Shown: positions 23,815-33,671 of the stretch, piece by piece
How the letters are laid out: every line of letters starts with the position of its first letter
Position numbering within the stretch: the first letter of the stretch is position 1
From: Rhodococcoides kroppenstedtii
Lineage (GTDB): Bacteria; Actinomycetota; Actinomycetes; Mycobacteriales; Mycobacteriaceae
Reading direction: 5' to 3'
Assembly: GCF_900111805.1 (NCBI RefSeq)
Contig: NZ_FOJN01000013.1
Location: 1 to 64,000, forward strand
Length of the DNA stretch: 64,000 bases
Translations under genes and position numbers: made by a program
Notes under the pieces: generated by a model
What the model was told of the DNA's origin: nothing
Database searches by the model: none
What the model saw: only the letters and a program-made list of their open reading frames with translations

Positions 23815-26800
23815 TCACACCCCACTCGGCTGCTCCACCCGGACGGAGCCCGCCGGTCGCCCGTCGAGTGCGAGCAACGCGTCGGCGACGAACTGGAGCA
23901 ATTCCTCGTCGCGCACACGGGCCGAACCGACTCCACCGCCCGCGACCCGCGGGATGGGGATCTGCACCGTGCCGGTGGTGGCGCGGTACTGCGCACTGGG
24001 GTAGAGCCGCTTCAACCGTAACTGCTTGGAGTCCGGCAGGTCCATCGGCGCGATCTTGACCATCGTGCCGGCCACCGAGACGTCGACGATGCCGTACTCG
24101 CGGCACAGCATCCGGAGGCGCGCCACGGCGACCAGACGCCCGACCTCGTCGGGGATTGGTCCGTACCGGTCGGTGAGCTCGTCGATCACCGCCCCGATCT
24201 CCTCCTCGTTCTGCGCCGCCGCGAGCTTCCGGTACGCCTCGAGTCGCAGCCGATCGCTGGTGACGTAGTCGGGCGGGATGTGCGCGTCGACGGGCAGGTC
24301 GATGCGCATCTCCTTCGGCGCCTCGTCGGTGGTGACGGGCCGGCCGTCCGCCACCGCGCGGTAGGCCTCGACCGCCTCCCCCACCAGCCGGACGTACAGA
24401 TCGAATCCGACGCCGGCGACGTGACCCGACTGCTCCGCGCCCAGAACGTTGCCCGCGCCGCGGATCTCGAGGTCCTTCATCGCGACGGCCATGCCGGCGC
24501 CGAGGTCGGAGTTCTGCGAGATGGTGGCGAGGCGGTCGTACGCCGTCTCGGTGAGCGGCTTCTCCGCCGGATACAGGAAGTATGCGTAGCCGCGATCACG
24601 ACTGCGCCCCACGCGACCGCGGAGCTGGTGCAGCTGCGACAGCCCCAGGGAATCGGCTCGCTCCACGATCAGCGTGTTGGCGTTGGAGATGTCCAGACCG
24701 GTCTCGATGATCGTGGTGCACACCAGAATGTCGTACTCGCGCTGCCAGAAGCCCTGCACGGTCTGCTCGAGCGTGTCCTCGTTCATCTGGCCGTGCGCGA
24801 CCACCACCCGCGCCTCGGGCACGAGCTCGCGAATCCGCGCGGCGGCCTTGTCGATGCTGCTGACCCGGTTGTGCACGTAGAACACCTGACCGTCGCGCAG
24901 CAGTTCGCGGCGGATGGCCGCGGCCACCTGCTTGTCCTGGTACGCCCCGACGTAGGTGAGCACGGGGTGCCGCTCCTCGGGCGGGGTCAGGATGGTCGAC
25001 ATCTCACGGATCCCGGCCATGCTCATCTCGAGCGTGCGGGGAATCGGCGTCGCCGACATGGTGAGCACGTCGACGTGCGTGCGGAGCGCCTTGATGTGCT
25101 CCTTGTGCTCGACGCCGAAGCGCTGCTCCTCGTCCACGACGACCAGGCCGAGGTCCTTCCACCGCACACCCGTCTGCAGCAACCGATGCGTACCGACGAC
25201 GATGTCGACGGTGCCCTCGGCCAGTCCCTCGAGAATCTCGCGGGACTGGGCGGGATCGGTGAAGCGGGACAGCCCTCGCACGGTCACGGGGAAGTTGGTC
25301 ATGCGCTCGGTGAACGTCTGCAGGTGCTGCTGTGCGAGCAGCGTCGTCGGCACCAGCACCGCGACCTGCTTGCCGTCCTGGACGGCCTTGAACGCCGCCC
25401 GCACCGCGATCTCGGTCTTGCCGTAGCCGACGTCGCCGATCACCACGCGGTCCATGGGCACCGGCTTCTCCATGTCCGCCTTGACCTCCGCGATGACCGT
25501 CATCTGATCGACGGTCTCGGTGAAGGCGAAGGCGTCCTCCATCTCCTGCTGCCACGGCGTGTCCGGACCGTATGCGTGACCGGGCGCCGCCTGGCGCGCG
25601 GCGTAGAGCTGCACCAGCTCGCCAGCGATCTCGCGAACGGCCTTGCGCGCCTTGCGTTTGGTGTTGGTCCAGTCGGACCCGCCCAGCTTGCTCAGGCTGG
25701 GCATCTCGCCGCCGACGTAGCGGGAGAGTTGGTCGAGCGACTCCATGGGGACGAACAGTCGGTCGCCCGGGTGGCCGCGCTTGGACGGCGCGTACTCCAC
25801 GACCAGGTACTCACGCCGGGCGCCGCCGACGGTGCGTTCGACCATCTCCACGAACCGGCCGATGCCGTGCTGATCGTGCACCACCATGTCCCCAGCGGTC
25901 AGGGCCAGCGGATCGACCTGGTTGCGACGCTTGGCGGGCAGGCGGCGGCCGTCACCCGCGGCGGCCACTCGGTTACCGGTGAGATCGGCCTCGGTGACCA
26001 CGACCAGTCCCGCGTCGCGCAGGATCACACCGCTCTGCAGCGATCCGCAGAGCACCGCGACGGTGTCCGGGGTCGGTTCCATCCCGGGCTCGAGGTGGGT
26101 GCCGGGGACGCCGGCCTCCCGCAGCCGTTCCACGGTGCGTTGCGCCGTGCCCGCTCCGGCCACGACGACGGCGACGCGCCCGCCCGTCGCCAGGTGGGCC
26201 GAGAACTGCTGGAACAGCGCGGCCAGCGCCTCCTCCGACCCGCGCACGTCGGGCGCGGTGTCGACGGGCAGGACGATCTCCTCGTCCGACCCGGACGCCA
26301 GCGGGCCCAGCGTCCACCAGGGGCGCCCCGTCGCCTCCACGGACTCGCGCACCTGCCGCAGCGAGCGATACGCCGACGCGCTGAGGTCGAGCCCCGACGC
26401 CGGCGTGCCGTCCGCCTGGTCACCGTGCAGACCGCTGGTGTCGAGTGCCTCGGTGTCGAGCGGCGCCGCGGCGCCGATACTCGCCGCCGTCCACGACGCC
26501 TCGAGGAATTCGCGACCCGTTCGCACCAGATCGGTCGCGCGCGTCCGGACCTTCTCCGCGTCGCACACCAGCACGTGCGCACCGGTGGGCAGAGCGTCGG
26601 TGAGCAGTTCCAGGCCGCCCGCCTTGAGCACGGGCAGCAGCGCCTCCATACCCTCCACCGGGATACCGGCGGAGATCTTGTCGAGCATCTCCACCAGGGC
26701 TGCGTCGGACGCGTTGTTCTCGGCCAGCAGGGCGGCGCGACGGCGCACGTCCTCGTCGAGAATCATCTCGCGGCACGGCGGCGCGATGACCGAGTCGACC

Positions 26801-27546
26801 GGAGCGTCCGGAATGGAACGCTGGTCGGCCACCGAGAACGCCCGCACGTCGGTGACCTCGTCGCCCCAGAACTCCACGCGCACCGGATGATCCGCCGTCG
26901 GCGAGAAGAGATCGAGAATGCCGCCGCGGACCGCGAACTCGCCGCGCTTGCCCACCATGTCGACACGGGTGTACGCGAGCTCGACCAGCCGGGTCTGCAG
27001 GTCCTCGAAATCGATCTCCGTGCCGACGCGCAGTCCGATCGGTTCGATGTCGCCGAGACCGCGCGCGATCGGCTGCAGGACCGACCGCACGGTGGTGACG
27101 ACGACGCGCAGCGGTACGCCGTAGTCCGGGTCCTGCGGACGCGCGAGCCGCCGCAGCACCTCGATGCGGCGGCCGACCGTGTCGGCTCCCGGCGACAGGC
27201 GCTCGTGCGGCAGGGTCTCCCACGAGGGGAACTGGGCGACGGCGTCGCCGAACATCTCGCCGAGCTCCGCCGTGAGGTCGTCCGCCTCCCGTCCGGTGGC
27301 CGTGACGACGAGCACCGGTGCGGCCTGCGCGACGGCGGCCGCGACGAACGAACGGGCGGCCGTCGGCGCGACGACGGTGGCGGTGGGCCGCCCCGCGAGC
27401 TCGGTGATGCGGCGGAAGGACTCGTCGGACAGCGCGAGGCGGACCAGCCCGGACAACCGGCCGTCGGCCACCGGCGGTGAGGTGTCCGCAGCGGTCAGCG
27501 CAGCAGAGGACGAGGAAGAGGACAAGAACGAGCTCCTGACGGACAT
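23815..27546 (-). CDS. mfd: Transcription-repair coupling factor Mfd
   Basis: A 1243-residue translocase that removes RNA polymerase stalled at DNA lesions and recruits UvrA. In order: a Ser-rich N-terminal tail, a UvrB-like module ([42 protein letters not shown]), an RNA-polymerase interaction domain ([17 protein letters not shown]), and a RecG-like motor with Walker [10 protein letters not shown] (about residue 705), [11 protein letters not shown], the [12 protein letters not shown] motif and the TRG-type [15 protein letters not shown]. The C-terminal auto-inhibitory domain includes [12 protein letters not shown]. Length is normal. A PafBC-type promoter lies about 70 bases upstream. Confidence 0.97.
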   Translation of the reverse strand: MSVRSSFLSSSSSSAALTAADTSPPVADGRLSGLVRLALSDESFRRITELAGRPTATVVAPTAARSFVAAAVAQAAPVLVVTATGREADDLTAELGEMFGDAVAQFPSWETLPHERLSPGADTVGRRIEVLRRLARPQDPDYGVPLRVVVTTVRSVLQPIARGLGDIEPIGLRVGTEIDFEDLQTRLVELAYTRVDMVGKRGEFAVRGGILDLFSPTADHPVRVEFWGDEVTDVRAFSVADQRSIPDAPVDSVIAPPCREMILDEDVRRRAALLAENNASDAALVEMLDKISAGIPVEGMEALLPVLKAGGLELLTDALPTGAHVLVCDAEKVRTRATDLVRTGREFLEASWTAASIGAAAPLDTEALDTSGLHGDQADGTPASGLDLSASAYRSLRQVRESVEATGRPWWTLGPLASGSDEEIVLPVDTAPDVRGSEEALAALFQQFSAHLATGGRVAVVVAGAGTAQRTVERLREAGVPGTHLEPGMEPTPDTVAVLCGSLQSGVILRDAGLVVVTEADLTGNRVAAAGDGRRLPAKRRNQVDPLALTAGDMVVHDQHGIGRFVEMVERTVGGARREYLVVEYAPSKRGHPGDRLFVPMESLDQLSRYVGGEMPSLSKLGGSDWTNTKRKARKAVREIAGELVQLYAARQAAPGHAYGPDTPWQQEMEDAFAFTETVDQMTVIAEVKADMEKPVPMDRVVIGDVGYGKTEIAVRAAFKAVQDGKQVAVLVPTTLLAQQHLQTFTERMTNFPVTVRGLSRFTDPAQSREILEGLAEGTVDIVVGTHRLLQTGVRWKDLGLVVVDEEQRFGVEHKEHIKALRTHVDVLTMSATPIPRTLEMSMAGIREMSTILTPPEERHPVLTYVGAYQDKQVAAAIRRELLRDGQVFYVHNRVSSIDKAAARIRELVPEARVVVAHGQMNEDTLEQTVQGFWQREYDILVCTTIIETGLDISNANTLIVERADSLGLSQLHQLRGRVGRSRDRGYAYFLYPAEKPLTETAYDRLATISQNSDLGAGMAVAMKDLEIRGAGNVLGAEQSGHVAGVGFDLYVRLVGEAVEAYRAVADGRPVTTDEAPKEMRIDLPVDAHIPPDYVTSDRLRLEAYRKLAAAQNEEEIGAVIDELTDRYGPIPDEVGRLVAVARLRMLCREYGIVDVSVAGTMVKIAPMDLPDSKQLRLKRLYPSAQYRATTGTVQIPIPRVAGGGVGSARVRDEELLQFVADALLALDGRPAGSVRVEQPSGV

Positions 27547-27616
27547 CGACGTGGCGCGGCCCGCACCTCACGCAGCACGCGGTGCGGCGTGCCGTGCTGC
27601 GTCGGGCGGTACCACG

Positions 27617-27638
27617 ATTCTAGGAGCCCACACCGACA
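27617..27638 (-). promoter_or_regulatory. PafBC-type DNA-damage promoter upstream of mfd
   Basis: On the minus strand TGTCGGTG, eight bases, TAGAAT. This fits the PafBC/RecA-NDp consensus (tTGTCRGTG-N8-TAnnnT) with exact spacing, differing only at the weak first T. The predicted transcript starts near 27610 and leaves a leader of about 65 bases before the mfd ATG. Function is inferred from the consensus. Confidence 0.75.
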
Positions 27639-27681
27639 GCCCGACAACGGCGATCGGGTGCCGTCCTCGAGACAGCGGCGA

Positions 27682-28326
27682 TCAGTTGCCGTACTTCAGC
27701 ACCCGGCGCGCGGCGAACTCGCGGAAGTAGTCGAGCTTGGTCGGCGGCACCAGGGACGGCAGCAGGTAGTGCCACAGCCGTTCCATCCGACTGGACATGC
27801 GGTCGGTGCTGTCGGTGGCCACCGCCACCATGTGCGCCCCCACGATCACCTCGAGGAAGAGCATGCCCGTGGTCTCCGCGTCGAGGTCGGGCAGCAGATC
27901 GCCCTCCTCGAGGGCCCGGCGGGCGAGTCCGGTGTGGTACTCGGTCCACGTCTCCAGGATGTTCTCGCCGGTACCGCGGTAGTCGCCGATCTGGTACTCG
28001 AGCCGGAACATCGCCGCCACCATCGGATCGGTCACGGCCATGTCGACGGTGATGTAGGAGACGCCGATCTCGGCCTCGAGGGCCGGCACTCGGCCGTCGT
28101 CGAGCGTCGCACACGCCGCGGTGAGGCGGCGGACGCCCTCGTCGATGACCGCCCTTGCCAGCTCTTCCTTCGATCCGAAGTGGAAGTAGAGCGCACCCTT
28201 GGTCACCTGGGACTGCGAGATGATCTCGCTGAGGCTCGCGTTCGCGTAGCCGAGGCGCAGGAACACCGTCGCGGCACCGGCCAACACCGTGTCCCGGGTG
28301 ATCTCGGCGCGTGCCTGTCTGACCAT
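27682..28326 (-). CDS. TetR-family regulator, gamma-butyrolactone-receptor-like
   Basis: A 214-residue regulator. The DNA-binding part (MVRQARAEITRDTVLAGAAT, LSEIISQSQVTKGALYFHFGSKEELARAVIDE) closely follows the ArpA/ScbR/CprB pattern of Streptomyces gamma-butyrolactone receptors. The C-terminal domain keeps a Trp in ENILETWTEYHTGL, near the position of the receptor's ligand-pocket Trp, followed by a tail like family members. The ATG at 28326 gives the family N-terminus; 44 upstream codons of open frame are not conserved. No butenolide synthase (AfsA-like) gene is in the window, so the ligand is open. It lies between mfd and another tetR on the same strand. Confidence 0.82.
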   Translation of the reverse strand: MVRQARAEITRDTVLAGAATVFLRLGYANASLSEIISQSQVTKGALYFHFGSKEELARAVIDEGVRRLTAACATLDDGRVPALEAEIGVSYITVDMAVTDPMVAAMFRLEYQIGDYRGTGENILETWTEYHTGLARRALEEGDLLPDLDAETTGMLFLEVIVGAHMVAVATDSTDRMSSRMERLWHYLLPSLVPPTKLDYFREFAARRVLKYGN

Positions 28327-28425
28327 GCGATCCGCCTCGAAAGTGTCTGCAACGAAGGGTGGGTCCGATCGGACGCCGTGTTCGACACCCGTCGGCACAC
28401 CGAAACTGTGAACGGTGCCAGAAAA

Positions 28426-28447
28426 CGGTACCACTGCACCTGTACCG
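28426..28447. promoter_or_regulatory. Inverted repeat upstream of the receptor-like tetR
   Basis: CGGTAC-N10-GTACCG, 100 bases upstream of the tetR start in a 211-base intergenic region. Arm and spacer sizes suit a TetR homodimer, so it may be an autoregulatory operator. The rest of the gap has no gene. Confidence 0.45.
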
Positions 28448-28537
28448 GACCCGAGCACTCGTCCCCCGGTCTCGGACGTCGTGTCGGACCGTGCTCGGCG
28501 TTCGGATCCGCCGCGCGCCTTACGCCGGACGGCCCGG

Positions 28538-29176
28538 TCAGGCCCCCAACTGCGGATCCGCCTCCAGGTTGGTCAGACCGTTCCAGCACAGGTTCACGAT
28601 GTGCGCGGCCACCGCCTCCTTCGACGGCGTGCGGTCGTCGAGCCACCACTGCGCCGTCATCGACACCATGCCCACGAGGGCCTGGGCGTAGAGAGGCGCG
28701 GTGTCCGGATCGATGCCGCGGCGGGAGAAGTCCCCCGCCAGGATGTGGCCCACCTGGCTCACGGCGTCGTTCAGCAGCGAGGAGTAGGTGCCCTCGGCGG
28801 CCGCCACGGGCGAGTCGCGGACGAGGATGCGGAACCCGTCGGTGTGATCCTCGACGTACGTGAGCAACGCCAGGGCCACCCGTTCCACCCGCACGCGCGA
28901 CCTGTTCTCCGTGAGCGACGACGTGATCATCGACAGCAACGTCGACATCTCCCGATCGACGACGACGGCGTACAGGCCTTCCTTGCCGCCGAAGTGTTCG
29001 TAGACGACGGGCTTGCTCACCTGCGCTCGCTGGGCGATCTCCTCGATGGAGGTGGCCTCGTACCCGCGTTCGGCGAAGAGCGTGCGGCCGATCTCGATCA
29101 GTTGCGCCCGGCGTTGCGTCCCGGTCATCCGCACCCGCGGGCCGCGCTCGGGGGTGGCGGCGTTCGACGACGTCAT
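28538..29176 (-). CDS. TetR-family regulator next to glmU (Rv1019-like)
   Basis: A 212-residue TetR protein with helix-turn-helix RRAQLIEIGRTLFAERGYEA, IEEIAQRAQVSKPVVYEHFGGKEGLYAVVVDRE and a C-terminal domain of the TetR_C type (ALLTYVEDHTDGFRILVRDSP, AQALVGMVSMTAQWW). In mycobacteria a homologous regulator occupies the same place between glmU and mfd. The ATG at 29176 begins a polar lead of about 15 residues. It is transcribed away from tRNA-Gln/glmU. Targets are unknown; autoregulation is usual. Confidence 0.9.
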   Translation of the reverse strand: MTSSNAATPERGPRVRMTGTQRRAQLIEIGRTLFAERGYEATSIEEIAQRAQVSKPVVYEHFGGKEGLYAVVVDREMSTLLSMITSSLTENRSRVRVERVALALLTYVEDHTDGFRILVRDSPVAAAEGTYSSLLNDAVSQVGHILAGDFSRRGIDPDTAPLYAQALVGMVSMTAQWWLDDRTPSKEAVAAHIVNLCWNGLTNLEADPQLGA

Positions 29177-29276
29177 GGCTTCACTGATACACCACACCGG
29201 TCGCGTCGGGGTTTTACCCGCCGGGGCACTTCGTGCGAGACTCCTTCCGCTCGGTGCACGCCGGCCGAGGCTGTGA

Positions 29277-29347
29277 TCCGCCGTGGTGTAATGGCAGCAC
29301 CTCTGATTTTGGTTCAGATAGTTCAGGTTCGAGTCCTGGCGGCGGAG
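29277..29347 (+). tRNA. tRNA-Gln (anticodon UUG)
   Basis: Cloverleaf with acceptor stem TCCGCCG/CGGCGGA, anticodon stem TCTGA/TCAGA around TTTTGGT (anticodon UUG), a T-arm with GGTTCGAGTCC and discriminator G. CCA is not encoded. It lies 30 bases upstream of glmU. Confidence 0.95.
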
Positions 29348-29377
29348 CTCACTGTCTGAACATCCCCGAGGAGTTTC

Positions 29378-30856
29378 ATGTCGTCGAAGGTCGCCGTCGT
29401 CGTGCTCGCCGCAGGTGCGGGGACACGGATGCGATCGAAGACACCCAAGGTGCTGCACCGACTGGCCGGTCGCTCCATGCTCGCCCACGCCCTGCACGCC
29501 GCGGACGGCGTGGACCCCGATCATCTGGTGACCGTGGTCGGACACGACCGCGAGAAGGTCGGTGCCGCCGTCGGCGAGCTCGCCGAGTCCCTGGGTCGGA
29601 CCATCGACATCGCCGTGCAGCACGAGCAGCACGGCACCGGTCACGCCGTGCAGTGCGGACTCGCCTCGCTCCCCCGGGACTTCTCCGGCACCGTCCTCGT
29701 CACCGCGGGCGACGTTCCCCTCCTCGACGCCCACACTCTCCGGGCGCTGCTGCACGACCATCGCTCCTCCAGCGAGACCGTCGCCGTGTCGGTACTGACG
29801 TTCGTCCCGGCCGAGCCCAACGGCTACGGCCGCATCGTGCGGGACGCGCAGGGCCGGGTCGCCGAGATCGTCGAGCACGCCGACGCCACCCCCGAGCAAC
29901 TGCGCATCACGGAGGTCAACTCCGGCGTCTACGCGTTCGACGCCGACGCGCTGCGGACGGCGCTGGCCTCGCTCGGCACGGACAACGCCCAGCACGAGCT
30001 GTACCTGACCGACGTCTTGAAGATCTCCCGCTCCCACGGGCTGCCGGTGTTCAGCACCCAGCTCACCGATCCCGATCTGGTGCGCGGGGTCAACGACCGC
30101 GTGCAGCTCGCCGAGGTCACCCGCACCTTGAACGAGCACATCCTGGCCCGCCACATGCGCGCCGGGGTCACCGTGATCGACCCGGCATCGACCTGGATCG
30201 ACATCGGGGTGACCATCGGGCGCGACGCCGTCCTGCACCCGGGCACCCAGCTGCACGGCACCACCGAGATCGGCGAGGACGCCGTCGTCGGACCCGACAC
30301 CACCCTCACCGACGTGTCCGTGGGACCCGGCGCCAGCGTGGTGCGCACCCACGGCAGCGAGTCGACCATCGGACCGGGCGCCGTCGTCGGGCCGTACACC
30401 TACCTCCGGCCGGGTACCGAGCTGGGCACCGCCGGCAAGCTGGGGGCGTTCGTCGAGACCAAGAACGCGGCCATCGGTGCTCACTCGAAGGTCCCGCATC
30501 TGACCTACGTCGGCGACGCGACCATCGGCGAACACTCGAACATCGGCGCGTCGAGCGTCTTCGTGAACTACGACGGCGTCGGCAAGTCCCGTACCGAGAT
30601 CGGATCGCACGTGCGGACCGGCTCGGACACGATGTTCATCGCCCCGGTGCGGGTGGGCGACGGGGCCTACACCGGCGCCGGGACCGTGCTGCGCCATGAT
30701 GTACCCGCAGGTGCGCTGGCCGTGTCCGGTGGTCCGCAACGGATCATCGAGGGCTGGGTGCAGAAGAAGCGTCCGGGAACGCCGGCGGCGGAGGCCGCCG
30801 AACGCGCCCGTTCGACCGAGGATCCACACGTGCACGAATCGAAGGACGGCGAGTAG
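29378..30856 (+). CDS. glmU: Bifunctional GlcN-1-P acetyltransferase / GlcNAc-1-P uridyltransferase
   Basis: A 492-residue cytoplasmic enzyme that makes UDP-GlcNAc for peptidoglycan and arabinogalactan linkage. The N-terminal pyrophosphorylase domain has [40 protein letters not shown] and [10 protein letters not shown]. The C-terminal left-handed beta helix (from about residue 260) shows hexapeptide repeats, [20 protein letters not shown] and [15 protein letters not shown], the acetyltransferase site. The ATG at 29378 has gaggag upstream. It is followed by prs after four bases, the conserved glmU-prs operon. Confidence 0.97.
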   Translation: MSSKVAVVVLAAGAGTRMRSKTPKVLHRLAGRSMLAHALHAADGVDPDHLVTVVGHDREKVGAAVGELAESLGRTIDIAVQHEQHGTGHAVQCGLASLPRDFSGTVLVTAGDVPLLDAHTLRALLHDHRSSSETVAVSVLTFVPAEPNGYGRIVRDAQGRVAEIVEHADATPEQLRITEVNSGVYAFDADALRTALASLGTDNAQHELYLTDVLKISRSHGLPVFSTQLTDPDLVRGVNDRVQLAEVTRTLNEHILARHMRAGVTVIDPASTWIDIGVTIGRDAVLHPGTQLHGTTEIGEDAVVGPDTTLTDVSVGPGASVVRTHGSESTIGPGAVVGPYTYLRPGTELGTAGKLGAFVETKNAAIGAHSKVPHLTYVGDATIGEHSNIGASSVFVNYDGVGKSRTEIGSHVRTGSDTMFIAPVRVGDGAYTGAGTVLRHDVPAGALAVSGGPQRIIEGWVQKKRPGTPAAEAAERARSTEDPHVHESKDGE

Positions 30857-30860
30857 AGCA

Positions 30861-31844
30861 GTGACCACAGCCAACTGGACCGACAACCAGAAGAACCTGA
30901 TGCTCTTCTCCGGTCGCGCTCATCCCGAGCTCGCCGAGCAGGTGGCGAAGGAACTGGGCATCGAGGTCACCCCGCAGACCGCCCGCGACTTCGCCAACGG
31001 CGAGATCTTCGTGCGCTTCGAGGAGTCGGTCCGCGGATCGGACGCCTTCGTCCTGCAGAGCCACCCGTTCCCGCTGAACCAGTGGCTCATGGAGCAGCTC
31101 ATCATGATCGACGCGCTCAAGCGCGGCTCCGCCAAGCGCATCACCGCGATCCTGCCCTTCTACCCCTACGCCCGGCAGGACAAGAAGCACCGCGGCCGCG
31201 AGCCCATCTCGGCCCGACTGGTGGCCGATCTGCTCAAGACCGCCGGTGCCGACCGCATCATCACCGTCGATCTGCACACCGATCAGATCCAGGGCTTCTT
31301 CGACGGCCCGGTCGATCACATGCACGCTCACAGTCAGCTCGCCGACCACATCCGCGAGGGCTACAGCCTCGAGCACATCACCGTCGTCTCGCCGGACTCC
31401 GGACGCGTGCGCGTGGCCGAGAAGTGGGCCGACTCGCTGGGCGGCGCTCCCCTCGCCTTCATCCACAAGACGCGTGACCCGTTGGTGCCCAACCAGGTCA
31501 AGTCCAACCGCGTGGTCGGCGAGGTCGAGGGACGCACCTGCATCCTCATCGACGACATGATCGACACCGGCGGCACCATCGCCGGCGCGGTCAAGGTGCT
31601 GAAGGAAGCCGGCGCGGGCGACGTGGTCATCGCCGCCACGCACGGTGTCCTCAGCGACCCGGCCGCCGAGCGACTCGCGACGTGCGGCGCCAAGGAGGTC
31701 GTGGTCACCAACACCTTGCCGATCAGCGACGACAAGCGCTTCGACACCCTCACCGAGCTGTCGATCGCACCGCTGCTGGCCCGCACCATCCGCGAGGTCT
31801 TCGAGAACGGCTCGGTCACCAGCCTGTTCAACGGCAGCGCCTAG
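30861..31844 (+). CDS. prs: Ribose-phosphate pyrophosphokinase
   Basis: A 327-residue class I PRPP synthetase that turns ribose 5-phosphate and ATP into PRPP for nucleotides, His, Trp and, in this lineage, decaprenyl-phosphoribose for the cell wall. Marks are RDFANGEIFVRFEESVRG, LPFYPYARQDKKHRGREPIS (ATP and catalytic loop), VDLHTDQIQGFFDGPVDH, VVSPDSGRVRVAEKW and the PRPP loop LIDDMIDTGGTIAGA. The GTG at 30861 follows the glmU stop by four bases. A strong terminator follows. Confidence 0.97.
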   Translation: MTTANWTDNQKNLMLFSGRAHPELAEQVAKELGIEVTPQTARDFANGEIFVRFEESVRGSDAFVLQSHPFPLNQWLMEQLIMIDALKRGSAKRITAILPFYPYARQDKKHRGREPISARLVADLLKTAGADRIITVDLHTDQIQGFFDGPVDHMHAHSQLADHIREGYSLEHITVVSPDSGRVRVAEKWADSLGGAPLAFIHKTRDPLVPNQVKSNRVVGEVEGRTCILIDDMIDTGGTIAGAVKVLKEAGAGDVVIAATHGVLSDPAAERLATCGAKEVVVTNTLPISDDKRFDTLTELSIAPLLARTIREVFENGSVTSLFNGSA

Positions 31845-31850
31845 TCCGTC

Positions 31851-31891
31851 CGCGGCTCGGCGCGGGGGGTCGCCCCTCGCGCCGAGCCGCG
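31851..31891. terminator. Bidirectional terminator between prs and egtD
   Basis: Hairpin whose arms begin gcggctcggcgcg and end cgcgccgagccgc, closed by a GGGG/CCCC extension around a tcg loop. It lies between two convergent genes. Confidence 0.9.
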
Positions 31892-31892
31892 C

Positions 31893-32867
31893 TCAGCCCT
31901 CCCGACGCGCCGCGAGGACGGCGAATCGACGATCTGCGTCGGTCCAGAAGCGGTCGACCACGAAGCCGGCCGCGGCCAGTTCGCCCGTGATGGACTCCTC
32001 GCGGAACTTGGCGGAGATCTCGGTGCGCATCTCCTCGCCCTCGTCGAAATGCACGTCGAGCCCCAGGGCCTCGATCCGAACGTCCTGTGCGCGGGACGAT
32101 CTCAGGCGCATCTCGATCCACTCGTGCCGGTCGTCCCACACCGCGACGTGTGCGAAGGACTCGGGATCGAACGTCGCGTCCAGAGAGCCGTTCAGGACCG
32201 TCAGCACGTTGCGATTGAACCGCGCGGTCACGCCTGCGGCGTCGTCGTACGCCGGCACCATCACCGCCGGATCGACCACCAGGCCCACACCGAGCAGCAG
32301 GAACTCCCCGGCGTGGACGGTGCGTCCGATCTCGGCGAGGAACTCGGCGCGCTCCTGCGGCACCAGGTTGCCCAGGGTGCCGCCCAGGAAGGCCACGGTT
32401 CGCCGTCCTCCGGCGGGCAGCGATCGCAGGGTGTCGGTGAAATCGCTGACCACACCGTGAATCTCGAGCTCCGGGTAGTCGCGGACGAGATCCTCCATGG
32501 CCCCGGTCAGCGCCGACGGGGACACGTCCTGCGGGACGTATCGCCGCAGCGATCCCTCCGCGGTGCCCGCCGAGAGCAGCAGCCGGGTCTTGTCGGACGA
32601 TCCCGACCCGAGCTCGACCAGGACCTCGGCGCGGGTGAGCGCGGCGATCTCGTCGGCGTGCTCGGTGAGCAGGCCCCGCTCGGTGCGCGTGGGGTAGTAC
32701 TCGTCCAGCTCGGTGATGAGCTCGAACAGCTTGCTACCGGTGGCATCGTAGAACCACTTGGGCGGCAGCCACTTCGGGGTGGCGGTGAGACCGCGCAGGA
32801 CATCCGTGCGCAGTGACGCACGCACATCGGCATCGGTGAGGTGAACGTCGAGCGTCGGCGCAGCCAT
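31893..32867 (-). CDS. egtD: L-histidine N-alpha-methyltransferase EgtD
   Basis: A 324-residue SAM-dependent enzyme that trimethylates histidine to hercynine, the entry step of ergothioneine synthesis. It shows PPKWFYDATGSKLFELITEL, YPTRTERGLL, SAM motif VELGSGSSDKTRLL, VPQDVSPSAL, FLGGTLGNLVPQERAEFL and LGVGLVVDPAVMVPAYDD, all typical of EgtD, and ends SAKFREESI with a short tail. It is the last gene of egtABCD, 66 bases after egtC, and convergent with prs across a shared terminator. Confidence 0.96.
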   Translation of the reverse strand: MAAPTLDVHLTDADVRASLRTDVLRGLTATPKWLPPKWFYDATGSKLFELITELDEYYPTRTERGLLTEHADEIAALTRAEVLVELGSGSSDKTRLLLSAGTAEGSLRRYVPQDVSPSALTGAMEDLVRDYPELEIHGVVSDFTDTLRSLPAGGRRTVAFLGGTLGNLVPQERAEFLAEIGRTVHAGEFLLLGVGLVVDPAVMVPAYDDAAGVTARFNRNVLTVLNGSLDATFDPESFAHVAVWDDRHEWIEMRLRSSRAQDVRIEALGLDVHFDEGEEMRTEISAKFREESITGELAAAGFVVDRFWTDADRRFAVLAARREG

Positions 32868-32933
32868 GGTGGAACCCTTCGGGTCGGTCGAGACGGTGGG
32901 AGGCGGGGGCAGAAGTCGAGGTGAGCAGCGGGG

Positions 32934-33671
32934 TCAGCGATCGAGTGGTGTGACCTCCAGCGCGCCGACCGCGGCGGTCACGATCGACCGATCCGGAACG
33001 GCACGCCAACTCGGGTCGTCGTCGGTCGGTTCGGACGCGACGACGGCCGACTCGCCGTCGACGCGAACCGAGAGCGCATGATGCACCGCCGTGGCCCACA
33101 GCGTGCGGCCGTCGGAGAGCAGCAGGTTGAGCCGGGATCCGGGGGCGGCCGCGTCGACGTCCCGCACGAGACCCGCGAGCGCCTCCCCCGGTTCCTGCCG
33201 ACCGAGCCTGTGCTGCAGCACCGTCCAGAGTGCGGCGGCGTCCGTCGGAGTTGCGAGGCGAAGGAGGTCGACCGTCGGAACGTCGGCGGCCAGGGCGGCG
33301 ACACTGCGCGGCCACCCGGTGACCACGCCGTTGTGGCTGAACGCGAACGTTCCGGCCACGAACGGAGCGCACGCCGAGCGGTCGACCGGCATGCCGACCG
33401 TCGCCGACCGGATCGCCGCCAGCACGGCCGTGGACCGCACCGACGTCAGTGTGTCGGTCACGGCGGGGTCGGTCCAGATCGGCATCGGATTGCGGTAGTG
33501 CCCGACACCGCCGTCCGTCCACCACGCCGCGCCGAACCCGTCGGCGTTGACGGTGCCGCCGCCGCGCATGTCGCGCGGCGCCCACGACTGCTGCATCAGG
33601 GACGAGGTGCCGGCGGTGAGGACGTCACCGACCGATCGGGCGGGACCGAGGTAGCCCAGGTGGCGACACAC
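32934..33671 (-). CDS. egtC: Gamma-glutamyl-hercynylcysteine sulfoxide amidohydrolase EgtC
   Basis: A 245-residue class II glutamine-amidotransferase-like Ntn hydrolase that removes glutamate from gamma-glutamyl-hercynylcysteine sulfoxide. The catalytic Cys is residue 2 (V/M-C-R-H-L-G-Y). Other marks are DMRGGGTVNADGFGAAWW, the IRSAT Arg, and FAFSHNGVVTGWP. The start is a GTG immediately after the egtB stop (TGA then GTG, no gap), so the two are coupled. No signal peptide. Confidence 0.94.
   Translation of the reverse strand: MCRHLGYLGPARSVGDVLTAGTSSLMQQSWAPRDMRGGGTVNADGFGAAWWTDGGVGHYRNPMPIWTDPAVTDTLTSVRSTAVLAAIRSATVGMPVDRSACAPFVAGTFAFSHNGVVTGWPRSVAALAADVPTVDLLRLATPTDAAALWTVLQHRLGRQEPGEALAGLVRDVDAAAPGSRLNLLLSDGRTLWATAVHHALSVRVDGESAVVASEPTDDDPSWRAVPDRSIVTAAVGALEVTPLDR

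Noticed and set aside
24280..27480. A 1066-codon open frame on the plus strand opposite mfd
   Set aside because: It is an antisense shadow of mfd in high-GC DNA, with a composition of His, Arg, Gly and Asp typical of such shadows and no family resemblance.
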